This document shows, piece by piece, positions 19,127-26,100 of a stretch of 64,000 bases of DNA. Origin of the DNA: Burkholderiales bacterium (GTDB taxonomy: Bacteria; Pseudomonadota; Gammaproteobacteria; Burkholderiales; SG8-41). Each line of letters begins with the position of its first letter. Within the stretch, counting starts at the first letter, position 1. The stretch spans positions 1 to 64,000 of the forward strand of contig JAUXMZ010000062.1 of NCBI GenBank assembly GCA_030683105.1, written 5' to 3'. Below the pieces are notes generated by a model. It was given only the letters and a program-made list of their open reading frames with translations. It was not told where the DNA came from and did no database searches. The translations under genes were made by a program, and so were the position numbers.

Positions 19127-19866
19127 CCGTGCTGCTCCGGCATCCCCACGCGTTGCGCGCGCATGAAATCTCGGACATAGGGTGCAGCGGGCCGGTCGAG
19201 CAGATCGCGCAGCGTTCCCTGTTGCACCAGCAAGCCATCCCGCATCATGACGATGACGTCGCCGAAATGCGCAGCCTCGTTCATGTCGTGGGTGACCAGC
19301 ACCACAGTCTTGGCCAGGCCCGCGAAAATCCGTTTGAGCTCATCCTGAAGCTCGAAGCGCGTGACCGGATCAAGCGCGCTCAACGGCTCGTCGAACAGCA
19401 GCACCGGCGGATCAAGCATCAGCGCGCGCATGATGCCGACGCGCTGACGCTGGCCGCCGGACAGATCGCGCGGAAAGCGGGCAAGCAGCGCGGCCGGGAT
19501 GCGCATCAGGTCGGCCAGCACCCGCAGGCGTTCGGCGATCCAGACCGGCTCGCGCCTGAGGAACCGCGCGAGCAGCGCCACATTGTCTTCAGCGCTCAGA
19601 TGCGGAAACAGGCCACCTTCCTGAATCACGTAACCGATGCGGTGACGCAGGCGCTCGACATTGTCCGCGCGCAATGCCTCATCGCCGATGACGACGCGGC
19701 CGGCATCGGGACGAACCAGCCCAACGATCATCCTCAGCAAAGTGGATTTGCCGCAACCGCTGGGACCGATCAGGACCGTGGTCCTGCCCTGCGCCACCGC
19801 CAGTGTCGTCGGGCTGAGCGCGATGTGCGCGCCATAGGTCTTGGAAACGTTCTCGAGAGCGATCAA
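19123..19866 (-). CDS. ABC transporter ATP-binding protein (ProV/OpuCA type)
   Basis: The 247-residue ATPase that powers the adjacent fused transporter. It shows Walker A GPSGCGKSTLL, Q-loop VIQEGGLFPHL, signature LSGGQRQRVGIMRAL, Walker B PVLLFDEPLSALD and the H-loop VTHDMNEA. The C-terminal CBS pair of typical OpuA/ProV proteins is absent. Its stop overlaps the start of the binding-protein/permease gene, so the two form a complete two-gene importer. Confidence 0.92.
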   Translation of the reverse strand: MIALENVSKTYGAHIALSPTTLAVAQGRTTVLIGPSGCGKSTLLRMIVGLVRPDAGRVVIGDEALRADNVERLRHRIGYVIQEGGLFPHLSAEDNVALLARFLRREPVWIAERLRVLADLMRIPAALLARFPRDLSGGQRQRVGIMRALMLDPPVLLFDEPLSALDPVTRFELQDELKRIFAGLAKTVVLVTHDMNEAAHFGDVIVMMRDGLLVQQGTLRDLLDRPAAPYVRDFMRAQRVGMPEQHG

Positions 19867-19877
19867 GGTATGTCAGG

Positions 19878-20196
19878 GACTCTAAAAAAATGAAATCAAT
19901 TAGCCGCCCATCCCTCATCCCTGACCCTTCTCCCGGAAGGAGAAGGGAAACAATTGCCTCCTCTCTCCCTTTGGGAGAGAGGTCGGGAGAGAGGGTTCGA
20001 ACGCCGATATACGCCGATAAAAATCAAAAGCTCCAAACACGACAGGGCGCGGTGGCGTAATATAATACGTTGTTTTTATTGATTATTATAGACATTCTCT
20101 CAGACAGAGAAGACCGCCGGGGTTGGTTTGATCGGCGTTCATCGGCGTCCATCTGCGGCTTCGTCTGTCTTGTTCTTTTTGAAACGCGCTCTAAAA
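19878..20196 (-). mobile_element. MITE-like element, copy 1 (minus orientation)
   Basis: This fills the gap between the ATPase gene and the deacetylase gene. Read on the minus strand it starts TTTAGAGCGCGTTTCAAAAA and contains CGCCGAT repeats, the block GTCTATAATAATCAATAA, then ATCGGCG repeats and GCGGCTAATT near its end. The same parts in the same order occur at 23328-23607. The outer right end reads as the reverse complement of that in copy 2 (AGGGACTCT instead of AGAGTCCCT). There is no coding capacity. It starts one base after the deacetylase stop codon. Confidence 0.7.
19916..20000. repeat. CTCTCCC-type hairpin repeat inserted in MITE-like copy 1
   Basis: Two hairpin-forming blocks lie in tandem: CCCTTCTCC-CGG-AAGGAGAAGGG and CCTCTCTCCC-TTT-GGGAGAGAGG followed by CGGGAGAGAGGG. 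They interrupt the element between its ATCGGCG repeats and its GCGGCTAA tail, where copy 2 has no extra sequence. A related C/T-rich hairpin recurs at 25774-25799. Confidence 0.65.
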
Positions 20197-20197
20197 G

Positions 20198-21043
20198 TCA
20201 GCCGGGTTTGAACGGATTGCGCCGCTCATATTCGGCAGCGGCGTCTTCCAGCGTCATGAAGATCGCGCCGCCGTCCTTGAGCGTGCGCAGCAGTTTTTCC
20301 AGCGTCAGCATGCGGTGACCGCGCCCGATCACGAACGGATGGAAGGTATAGGTCAGCACGCCCCATTCAAGGTTGTCTCGCAAATAGTTGAAATCATCTA
20401 TCCAGTTGGCGAGCACGCCGCCGGCGTTCATCAATCCCTGCTGGATCGTGTCCGGGGTGCGGATGAACTCGAAGTGCGGGAAATCATCGAGTGACCAGCT
20501 GATCGGCATCTCGATGAGCCTCGTTTGCCTGCCGAACACCGCCGGCTTTTCAAGTTCTATGATGTCGCCCCGGCGCACGCGATACGGCGTGTAGTCGTCC
20601 CCCATCATGCTGCTGTCGTAGACAAAGCCATGCTGCAGCAGCAGATCGACGGAATGCGGCGAGAGGTCCCAGGCGGGCGAACGGTAGCCGCACGCGCCAC
20701 GGCCGGTGAGTTTGATGATCTGCTCATTGGTCCGCGTGAGTTCATCCTCCTCCTGTTCGCGCGACAAGCTGGCGGGCGGGCGGTGGGTCCAGCCATGGTG
20801 ACCGATCTCGTGGCCGGCGGCGCACACCTGCCTGCACTGCTCCGGATAGGTTTCCAGCGTATGCCCCGGGATGAACCACGACGCCGGCACATCGTATTTC
20901 CTTAACAGGGCGAGTATGCGCGGCAGCGCGACGTTGGGCCCGAATTCGCCGCGCGAAATCGGCCCCGGGGTCGTCATGCCGCGCGCGATCCAGCCCGAAA
21001 TCGCATCGAAATCAAAGGTGATGCATACGATATGGTGTCCCAC
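20198..21043 (-). CDS. Polysaccharide deacetylase family protein
   Basis: A carbohydrate-esterase-4-type (NodB homology) deacetylase of 281 residues. The metal motif TFDFDAISG begins at residue 9, and HEIGHHGWTHRP contains the conserved HxxxH; ACGYRSPAWDLS and LTYTFHPFVIGRG are further family motifs. I chose the GTG at 21043 because AGGGAG stands 6 bases upstream; an ATG at 21082 would add 13 residues. No signal peptide is visible, so it is probably cytoplasmic, like the PuuE/PgdA-like subgroup. The substrate is unknown. It is divergent from the aminotransferase gene. Confidence 0.85.
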   Translation of the reverse strand: MGHHIVCITFDFDAISGWIARGMTTPGPISRGEFGPNVALPRILALLRKYDVPASWFIPGHTLETYPEQCRQVCAAGHEIGHHGWTHRPPASLSREQEEDELTRTNEQIIKLTGRGACGYRSPAWDLSPHSVDLLLQHGFVYDSSMMGDDYTPYRVRRGDIIELEKPAVFGRQTRLIEMPISWSLDDFPHFEFIRTPDTIQQGLMNAGGVLANWIDDFNYLRDNLEWGVLTYTFHPFVIGRGHRMLTLEKLLRTLKDGGAIFMTLEDAAAEYERRNPFKPG

Positions 21044-21148
21044 CCGCTGCTCCCTGTAAATAGTTATTCGACTATCTTCCATACAGTATGGCCGAATGTG
21101 GCGGGTGCTGGCAAAATACAGATTCCCTCCTGCTGACCGAAGATCGCC

Positions 21149-22477
21149 ATGAAACCTCAAGATGACAAGCTGGACGCCTACTGGATGCCGTTCACGGCGA
21201 ACCGCGCCTTCAAGGCCGCGCCGCGCATGTTCGTCGCCGCGAAAGACATGCACTACGTCACTGACGACGGCCGCAAGGTGCTCGACGGCACCTCGGGCTT
21301 ATGGTGCGTGAATGCGGGCCACTCACGCCCGAGGATAGTCGAGGCCGTTAAAAAACAGGTCGAGACCATGGATTACAGCCCCGCCTTCCAGATGGGGCAC
21401 CCGAGCGCATTTCGCCTTGCCGAGCGCCTCGCGCACATGGCGCCGGGCGACATCGACCACGTCTTCTACTGCAATTCCGGTTCGGAAGCGGTCGACACCG
21501 CGTTGAAGATTGCGCTCGCCTATCATCGCGCACGCGGCGAAGGCCACCGCAACGTCATGGTGGGCCGCGAGCGCGGCTATCACGGCGCGGGTTTCGGCGG
21601 CATCTCGGTCGGCGGCATCCCCGCCAACCGCAAGGCGTTCGGCAGCCTGCTGCCGCGCGTCGACCATCTCCCGCACACCCACAATCCCAAGGAAAACGCG
21701 TTCTCGCGCGGCCAGCCGGCCTGGGGCGCGCACCTCGCCGACGAACTCGAAACGCGCATCATCGCGCTGCATGACGCGTCCAATATCGCCGCGGTGATCG
21801 TCGAGCCGATGGCGGGCTCGACCGGCGTGCTGATTCCGCCCCAGGGTTATCTCGAGCGCCTGCGCCAGATCTGTGACAAGCACGGCCTGCTGCTGATTTT
21901 CGACGAAGTCATCACCGGCTTCGGCCGTCTGGGCCCGTGCTTTGCCGCGGATGCGGTCGGCGTGGTGCCCGATATGATCACCATCGCCAAAGGCATCACC
22001 AACGGCACGGTACCGATGGGCGCGGTACTGGTGCGCCGCGGCATCCACGATGCGGTGGTCAACTCGGCGCCACCCGGCATGGTCGAACTGTTCCACGGCT
22101 ACACCTACTCCGGCCACCCGCTGGCCACCGCCGCCGCCGAAGCCGCGCTCGACACTTTCGAGGAGGAGGAACTGTTCAAGCGCGCGCAGGAACTTGCGCC
22201 CTACTTCGAACAGGCGGTGCATACCTTGAGCGAAATGCCCAACGTCATCGACATCCGCAACATGGGGCTGGTCGCGGGCATAGAACTCGAATCAAAACCC
22301 GGCAAGCCCGCGGAGCGCGCGTACAATGCTTTCCTCAAGTGCTTCGAGAAAGGTCTGCTGGTGCGCACCACCGGCGACATCATCGCGCTTGCGCCCCCGC
22401 TCATTATCAGCAAGGCGCAGATCGACGAACTGGTCGGCATGCTGGGCGATGCGCTCAAAGAAGCCGGCCGCGATTGA
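21149..22477 (+). CDS. Omega-amino acid--pyruvate aminotransferase (class III)
   Basis: A PLP enzyme of 442 residues that transfers the terminal amino group of beta-alanine or similar omega-amino acids to pyruvate. Signatures are SGLWCVNAGHSRPRI, YCNSGSEAVDTALKIA, IVEPMAGSTGVLIPP, Asp252 in LLIFDEVITGFGRLG, and the PLP lysine Lys281 in MITIAKGITNG. It matches the beta-alanine:pyruvate transaminase type closely in motifs and length. It is divergent from the deacetylase gene. Related omega-transaminases accept other amines, so the natural substrate is uncertain. Confidence 0.92.
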   Translation: MKPQDDKLDAYWMPFTANRAFKAAPRMFVAAKDMHYVTDDGRKVLDGTSGLWCVNAGHSRPRIVEAVKKQVETMDYSPAFQMGHPSAFRLAERLAHMAPGDIDHVFYCNSGSEAVDTALKIALAYHRARGEGHRNVMVGRERGYHGAGFGGISVGGIPANRKAFGSLLPRVDHLPHTHNPKENAFSRGQPAWGAHLADELETRIIALHDASNIAAVIVEPMAGSTGVLIPPQGYLERLRQICDKHGLLLIFDEVITGFGRLGPCFAADAVGVVPDMITIAKGITNGTVPMGAVLVRRGIHDAVVNSAPPGMVELFHGYTYSGHPLATAAAEAALDTFEEEELFKRAQELAPYFEQAVHTLSEMPNVIDIRNMGLVAGIELESKPGKPAERAYNAFLKCFEKGLLVRTTGDIIALAPPLIISKAQIDELVGMLGDALKEAGRD

Positions 22478-22654
22478 ACACCGCACTGGCAGAATCGCCA
22501 TAAGTCTTTGTTTTTTATATTTATTATAATTCTCAATTTATTCTTGTTTGACGCTGCTATCAGCGCGGTTTGAGCACAACCTGCAGCCTGGACTGGCTCA
22601 AGCCGGCTGTGAAACGAGCCGTCGTTTCCGCATCATCATTTGTCACGCGCCGCT

Positions 22655-22682
22655 TTGACGGGTTCCCCCTGGCGCGTATTAT
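22655..22682 (+). promoter_or_regulatory. Promoter of the toxin-antitoxin pair
   Basis: TTGACG (22655-22660), a 16-bp spacer and TATTAT (22677-22682) form a good sigma-70 promoter, 31 bases before the antitoxin ATG. An imperfect palindrome overlaps the -10 box. The rest of the gap back to 22478 is AT-rich with nothing recognised. Confidence 0.6.
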
Positions 22683-22705
22683 CGATATATATAATCGTAT
22701 ATACG
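22675..22705 (+). promoter_or_regulatory. Candidate operator palindrome of the toxin-antitoxin pair
   Basis: CGTATTATCGAT and ATCGTATATACG form an imperfect inverted repeat spanning the -10 box. Its position is that expected for autorepression by an AbrB-fold antitoxin. Binding is inferred. Confidence 0.45.
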
Positions 22706-22713
22706 GTGCTGCT

Positions 22714-22938
22714 ATGAGCGAAGTCGCCCTGAGAAAAGTCGGATCCAGCTTTGTGACCACCATCCCCGTGGACGTGGTGGATGAATTGCGCCTGAAGGAA
22801 GGCCAGCGATTCCAGGTTTCCAAGGAAAACGGCCGCATTATTCTCACGCCCGTCACTGCAGAGCTCAAGGCTGTACTCGAAGCCCACGAGAAGGTCCTGC
22901 ACAAGTACCGCGCGGCATTCCAGAAGCTTGCTGAATAA
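22714..22938 (+). CDS. AbrB/MazE-like antitoxin
   Basis: A 74-residue DNA-binding protein with a swapped-hairpin AbrB domain at the N terminus (VALRKVGSSFVTTIPVDVVD, then LRLKEGQRFQVSKENGRIIL) and a C-terminal helical tail likely to bind the toxin. The start at 22714 follows the promoter and palindrome. Its stop is 3 bases before the Fic/Doc start. The domain and the two-gene layout make an antitoxin role likely. Confidence 0.82.
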   Translation: MSEVALRKVGSSFVTTIPVDVVDELRLKEGQRFQVSKENGRIILTPVTAELKAVLEAHEKVLHKYRAAFQKLAE

Positions 22939-22941
22939 GCC

Positions 22942-23319
22942 GTGCCGAGGTTCATCAATCTCGATAGCGCACTGGAGATCCATCGCGAGCAAATCACCAT
23001 CTTCGGCGGCACGCACGGTTTGCGGGATCAGGTGTTGCTCGAATCCGCCCTCGGCCAGGCGGAGCAAACCTTCGCCACCGGTGATTTGTTCAAGGCGGCA
23101 GCCCAATACTGTTTTTCGATTGCCAGGAACCACCTCTTCCTCGATGGCAACAAGCGTGTGGCAGCAGCTTGCATGCTCGTCTTCCTGTTGCTCAACAAGG
23201 TTGAGCCGACAATGACCTCCGCAGAGTTATTCGAATGGACCATGCAGACTGCCATCGGTAAGCTCAGCAGTACCGCGCTTGCCGAATTACTGCGCACGCA
23301 TTCCAAGAAAATAAAGTAA
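22942..23319 (+). CDS. Fic/Doc-family toxin (death-on-curing type)
   Basis: A 125-residue protein starting at GTG. The Fic motif reads HLFLDGNKR (His64 to Arg72), the Doc-like short form. Doc of phage P1 phosphorylates EF-Tu; other Fic proteins AMP-ylate targets. An N-terminal segment (LDSALEIHREQITIFGG and LRDQVLLESALGQAEQTF) matches death-on-curing proteins. It is translated directly after the AbrB-like antitoxin, rather than the Phd antitoxin of the P1 system. The active-site motif looks intact. Confidence 0.88.
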   Translation: MPRFINLDSALEIHREQITIFGGTHGLRDQVLLESALGQAEQTFATGDLFKAAAQYCFSIARNHLFLDGNKRVAAACMLVFLLLNKVEPTMTSAELFEWTMQTAIGKLSSTALAELLRTHSKKIK

Positions 23320-23327
23320 TCCGGACA

Positions 23328-23607
23328 TTTAGAGCGTATTACAAAAAGACCAAGATCAATGTAACCGCCGATACACGCCGATGGATTCTTCTCAATACCT
23401 TCTTTTTAATACCCGCTCGACGGGTGCGCTTGACGGGTACGCCGATCAAACTAACCTCAGCGGCCTTTGTCCTAGAGAACGTCTATAATAATCAATAATA
23501 ACAATATGTTGAATGACACTACCGCACCCTATCGGGTCTGACATTTTTGATGTTTATCGGCGTTCATCAGCGGCTAATTTATTTTATTTTGTTAAGGGAC
23601 TCTTAAA
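23328..23607 (+). mobile_element. MITE-like element, copy 2 (plus orientation)
   Basis: Its ends form an imperfect terminal inverted repeat: TTTAGAGCGTATTACAAAAA at the left and, reversed, TTTAAGAGTCCCTTAACAAA at the right. Inside are CGCCGAT repeats, GTCTATAATAATCAATAA, TTTATCGGCGTTCATC and GCGGCTAATTT, all shared with copy 1 in the same order. There is no open frame of note. It starts 8 bases after the Fic/Doc stop and ends 3 bases before the MFS start. An interrupting block lies at 23383-23440. Confidence 0.72.
23383..23440 (-). repeat. Nested palindromic element inside MITE-like copy 2
   Basis: On the minus strand this reads GTACCCGTCAA..., then CGGGTATT, then GGTATTGAGA and GAATCC. The same phrases, compacted to about 31 bp, occur at 27391-27421. 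Here the unit interrupts the run of CGCCGAT repeats, and its palindromic centre (ACCCG/CGGGT) is partly duplicated. Confidence 0.6.
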
Positions 23608-23610
23608 TCT

Positions 23611-24855
23611 TTGGCTGCTTTTCCCACGACATTCGGCGCGCTGCGCCATCGCGATTTCCGCTGGTTGTGGGCAGGCACCCTGTGCTCGACCGGCAGCCAG
23701 TGGATACAGCAGGCCACGCTCGGCTGGGTGGTCTATGATCTGACCGGCTCGGGTGCGCTGCTTGGCGCCGTGCTCGGCATACGCGCGATTCCGATGCTGC
23801 TGCTCGCGCCGATCTCCGGGCTGGTCGCCGACCGCCTGGACCGCAGGCGCGCGCTCGCCGCCAGCCAGATCATGATGTTCGCGATCTCGGTATCGCTTGC
23901 ACTGGGCCTCGCATTCGACCGCATCGAAATCTGGCACCTGTTCGCATTCACGCTGCTGTCGGGCGCCGGCATGACCTTCGACCGCACGCTGCGCAGCACG
24001 CTGCTGTTCGATGTGGTGCCGCGTGCCGAAATCGCCAACGCGTTCGCCCTCAACACCATCGCCTTCAGCGTCATGCGCACGATCGGCCCCGCCGTCGCCG
24101 GATTCCTGATCGCGTGGATCGGTCCCGCCTGGAATTTCGCGCTGCAGGGCCTGCTCTTTCTCGGTGTCGCGCTGAGCGCATTCATGATCGCCGCGCCGCA
24201 CCCGGCGCCCCACGCTGCAGTGCGCAACAGCGCATGGGTGGACATCAAGGCAGGCCTGCACTTCGCCGCGACCCATCCGGTCGCGCGCCTGATGATGCTC
24301 ATGGGACTGATCCCGCCGCTGCTGCTGATCCCGTCGTTCAGCGCATTGATGCCTGTGTTCGCCGTCAACGTGTTCCTGACCGGGCCCGAAGGGCTCGGCG
24401 TGCTGCTCTCCGCCGTCGGCGTGGGCGGCGTGGTGGGCGGCGTGCTCGCCGCGTCGGTTGCCCGCTACGATCGCGCGGGGTTACTGCAGACCCTGGCGCT
24501 GGTGGCGTTCGCGCTCTCGCTCATCGGCTTTGCGCTGAGCACGAGCATCGCGGTCGCGGTGGTGTTCCTGGCTTTTGCGGGAGCCGCCGAGATGGTCTAC
24601 GCCAACAGCCAGGTCACCACCTTGCAGATGTGCGCGCCGGAAGCCATGCGCGGCCGCGTGTCCAGCCTGATGCCGGTATTCCCCGCGTTTATCGCGGTCG
24701 GCTCGCTCACTCACGGCTTCGGGGCCGACCTGGTGGGCGCCCCGGCGACAGTCATCGTGCTGGCGCTGGCCAGCATAGGCATCGCCGGCTACACCTGGAC
24801 CCGCCACGCGGCGCTGCGGGAGCTTAGAATGTCGAAGTTGGTCGGGGGGCGGTAA
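23611..24855 (+). CDS. MFS transporter (DHA3/EntS-like exporter)
   Basis: A 414-residue major facilitator superfamily protein with about twelve hydrophobic helices. It begins FGALRHRDFRWLWAGTLCST, with the family motif GLVADRLDRRRALA between helices II and III and FDRTLRSTLLFDVVP in the middle. It resembles the transmembrane secretion effector / enterobactin exporter branch; the substrate is unknown. No ATG or GTG precedes the conserved N terminus. The likely start is TTG at 23611, with AAGGGA 10 bases upstream inside the end of the MITE-like element. Confidence 0.85.
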   Translation: MAAFPTTFGALRHRDFRWLWAGTLCSTGSQWIQQATLGWVVYDLTGSGALLGAVLGIRAIPMLLLAPISGLVADRLDRRRALAASQIMMFAISVSLALGLAFDRIEIWHLFAFTLLSGAGMTFDRTLRSTLLFDVVPRAEIANAFALNTIAFSVMRTIGPAVAGFLIAWIGPAWNFALQGLLFLGVALSAFMIAAPHPAPHAAVRNSAWVDIKAGLHFAATHPVARLMMLMGLIPPLLLIPSFSALMPVFAVNVFLTGPEGLGVLLSAVGVGGVVGGVLAASVARYDRAGLLQTLALVAFALSLIGFALSTSIAVAVVFLAFAGAAEMVYANSQVTTLQMCAPEAMRGRVSSLMPVFPAFIAVGSLTHGFGADLVGAPATVIVLALASIGIAGYTWTRHAALRELRMSKLVGGR

Positions 24856-24911
24856 GCAAACCGGATGTCGTCCCGTTTTTTTCATCTGATGGATATTTTT
24901 TAGGACATGAC

Positions 24912-25067
24912 ATGAAAGCAAAAGAGAAGAAGCCGGCGAGGCCGGAACCCGAGCAAGTGAATACCAAGGGTAATTGGGCCCAGGCCATCAAAGACGCTTT
25001 GAAAAAAACCAAACCGAAAAGCGGATGGCCTGAACCGGAGGGAAGGTACGGCAACAAGAAAAAGTGA
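24912..25067 (+). CDS. Small basic hypothetical protein (51 residues)
   Basis: An open frame beginning MKAKEKKPARPEPEQVNTKG and ending in GRYGNKKK, with AGGA 6 bases upstream of the ATG. It is rich in lysine and proline, with a central amphipathic segment (NWAQAIKDALKKT) and no membrane segment. No family is recognised. It could be a nucleic-acid-binding or stress protein. Reality is supported only by the ribosome-binding site and the biased composition. Confidence 0.5.
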   Translation: MKAKEKKPARPEPEQVNTKGNWAQAIKDALKKTKPKSGWPEPEGRYGNKKK

Positions 25068-25123
25068 CCGCCTGTGACGGCGGCCGGAACTGATTACGTT
25101 CGATGCTTTCGGCTAGTATCGGG

Positions 25124-25726
25124 CTAGTGCCGCCCGCCGAAGCGCCAGCGATGAATATCGATGCTGGTGTACAGCCCGGCCCGCACATACGGATCATCCG
25201 CCAGCATGGCCTCGACGGCGGCGCGGTCGGGCAGTTCTACCATCATGGCGCTGCCGGCCCATTGCGCACCGTCATCGGACAGTAACAGCCCGTGCGCGAT
25301 CAGGCTTTCCTGATACCCTTTTTCGATGAAGTAGCTGCGGCGAGCTTCCAGCAACCGGGCACTGTCCCCGCTCATGCCAGGTTTGCCGTGGCCGATGATG
25401 AGAAAGCGCTGGTTATGCTCCGGGTCGCCCTTGAACGCCCACATCGTGCGGCCCAGCTCGTTGCGCCAGCGGCTCACAAACACGTCACTGTAGACGCCGG
25501 CCTTGTAATTGGGTTCCTCATAGGCGAACACCCGCACCGCCTCGGCGTCGGGCAGATCGACGATGTGCATGCTGCCGGTCGGCGTCACGCCATCTTCGGA
25601 GAGCGTCGGGCCGCGCGCGACAAATTTAGACGCGTAAGCGTCCATAAACGACCAGTGGGTCTCGACGATCTTCTTGCGAAGCGCGCCGCTTCCCGGCTTG
25701 TCGCGGCAGTAAAAGAAATATTCCAT
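25124..25726 (-). CDS. Tandem YciI-like (YCII domain) protein
   Basis: A 200-residue protein with two consecutive YCII-related ferredoxin-like domains (about residues 1-96 and 105-200). They align at FVARGPTLSEDGVTPTGSMH versus IAHGLLLSDDGAQWAGSAMM, and at PNYKAGVYSDVFVSRWR versus PYVRAGLYTSIDIHRWR. The first copy keeps the His of the YciI pocket (ETHWSF, His24); the second has arginine there. The start at 25726 has AGGGAAAA upstream. Function is unknown; some YciI relatives are dehydrochlorinases or muconolactone-type enzymes. Confidence 0.82.
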   Translation of the reverse strand: MEYFFYCRDKPGSGALRKKIVETHWSFMDAYASKFVARGPTLSEDGVTPTGSMHIVDLPDAEAVRVFAYEEPNYKAGVYSDVFVSRWRNELGRTMWAFKGDPEHNQRFLIIGHGKPGMSGDSARLLEARRSYFIEKGYQESLIAHGLLLSDDGAQWAGSAMMVELPDRAAVEAMLADDPYVRAGLYTSIDIHRWRFGGRH

Positions 25727-25773
25727 TTTGATTTTCCCTAATAAACCTTTCTGCTGGCGTGAGCCGGAGCTTA

Positions 25774-25812
25774 CCCTCTCCCCGCAAGCGGGGAGAGGGG
25801 ATTCTTTTTTTA
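25774..25812. repeat. CCCTCTCCCC hairpin followed by a T-run
   Basis: CCCTCTCCCCGC (25774-25785) pairs perfectly with 25788-25799 across two bases and is followed on the plus strand by ATTCTTTTTTT. It looks like a terminator, but no plus-strand gene lies just upstream. It belongs to the same C/T-rich hairpin class as the insert at 19916-20000. In this 374-bp gap (25727-26100) I see nothing else apart from the two arrays listed next. Confidence 0.6.
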
Positions 25813-25903
25813 GAGTTCTTGGCAAAGGAGAAGCCGTGAGTTACGAAGTCGCGAGATCGTAAGAGGATCTCCTTCACCCTCCCCGCTCACGTTATCTTTT
25901 ATT

Positions 25904-25941
25904 CTTCTTGGCGTTCTTGGCGTCTTGGCGTCTTGGCGGTT
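25904..25941. repeat. Short-period array, unit TTCTTGGCG
   Basis: Four units of 8-9 bases (TTCTTGGCG, TTCTTGGCG, TCTTGGCG, TCTTGGCG) end in GGTTCAA. It is non-coding. Confidence 0.65.
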
Positions 25942-26028
25942 CAATCTTGTTTTTGAAATGGTGAACCGAAAGAGTAAAACATGCCGAGAGCTTTCCCCTT
26001 TAATTCCGCTTTCTTATTCTCAGTCTTT

Positions 26029-26092
26029 CCTTCGTGTCCTCTGTGTCCTTCGTGTCTCCGCTTTTGATTTCCTTGGCGACCTTGGCGGCTAA
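26029..26092. repeat. Short-period arrays ending in GGCGGCTAA
   Basis: CCTTCGTGTCCTCTGTGT followed by CCTTCGTGTC, then after 13 bases CCTTGGCGACCTTGGCGG and CTAA. The final GGCTAA tail is shared with 26761-26807 and with the right ends of the MITE-like copies. It is non-coding and lies directly downstream of the flavin reductase stop. Confidence 0.6.
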
Positions 26093-26100
26093 TGCATTAC

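Noticed and set aside
25774..25812. Terminator for the plus-strand MFS and small-protein genes
   Set aside because: A minus-strand gene (25124-25726) lies between, so it is listed as a repeat. The T-run may be incidental.
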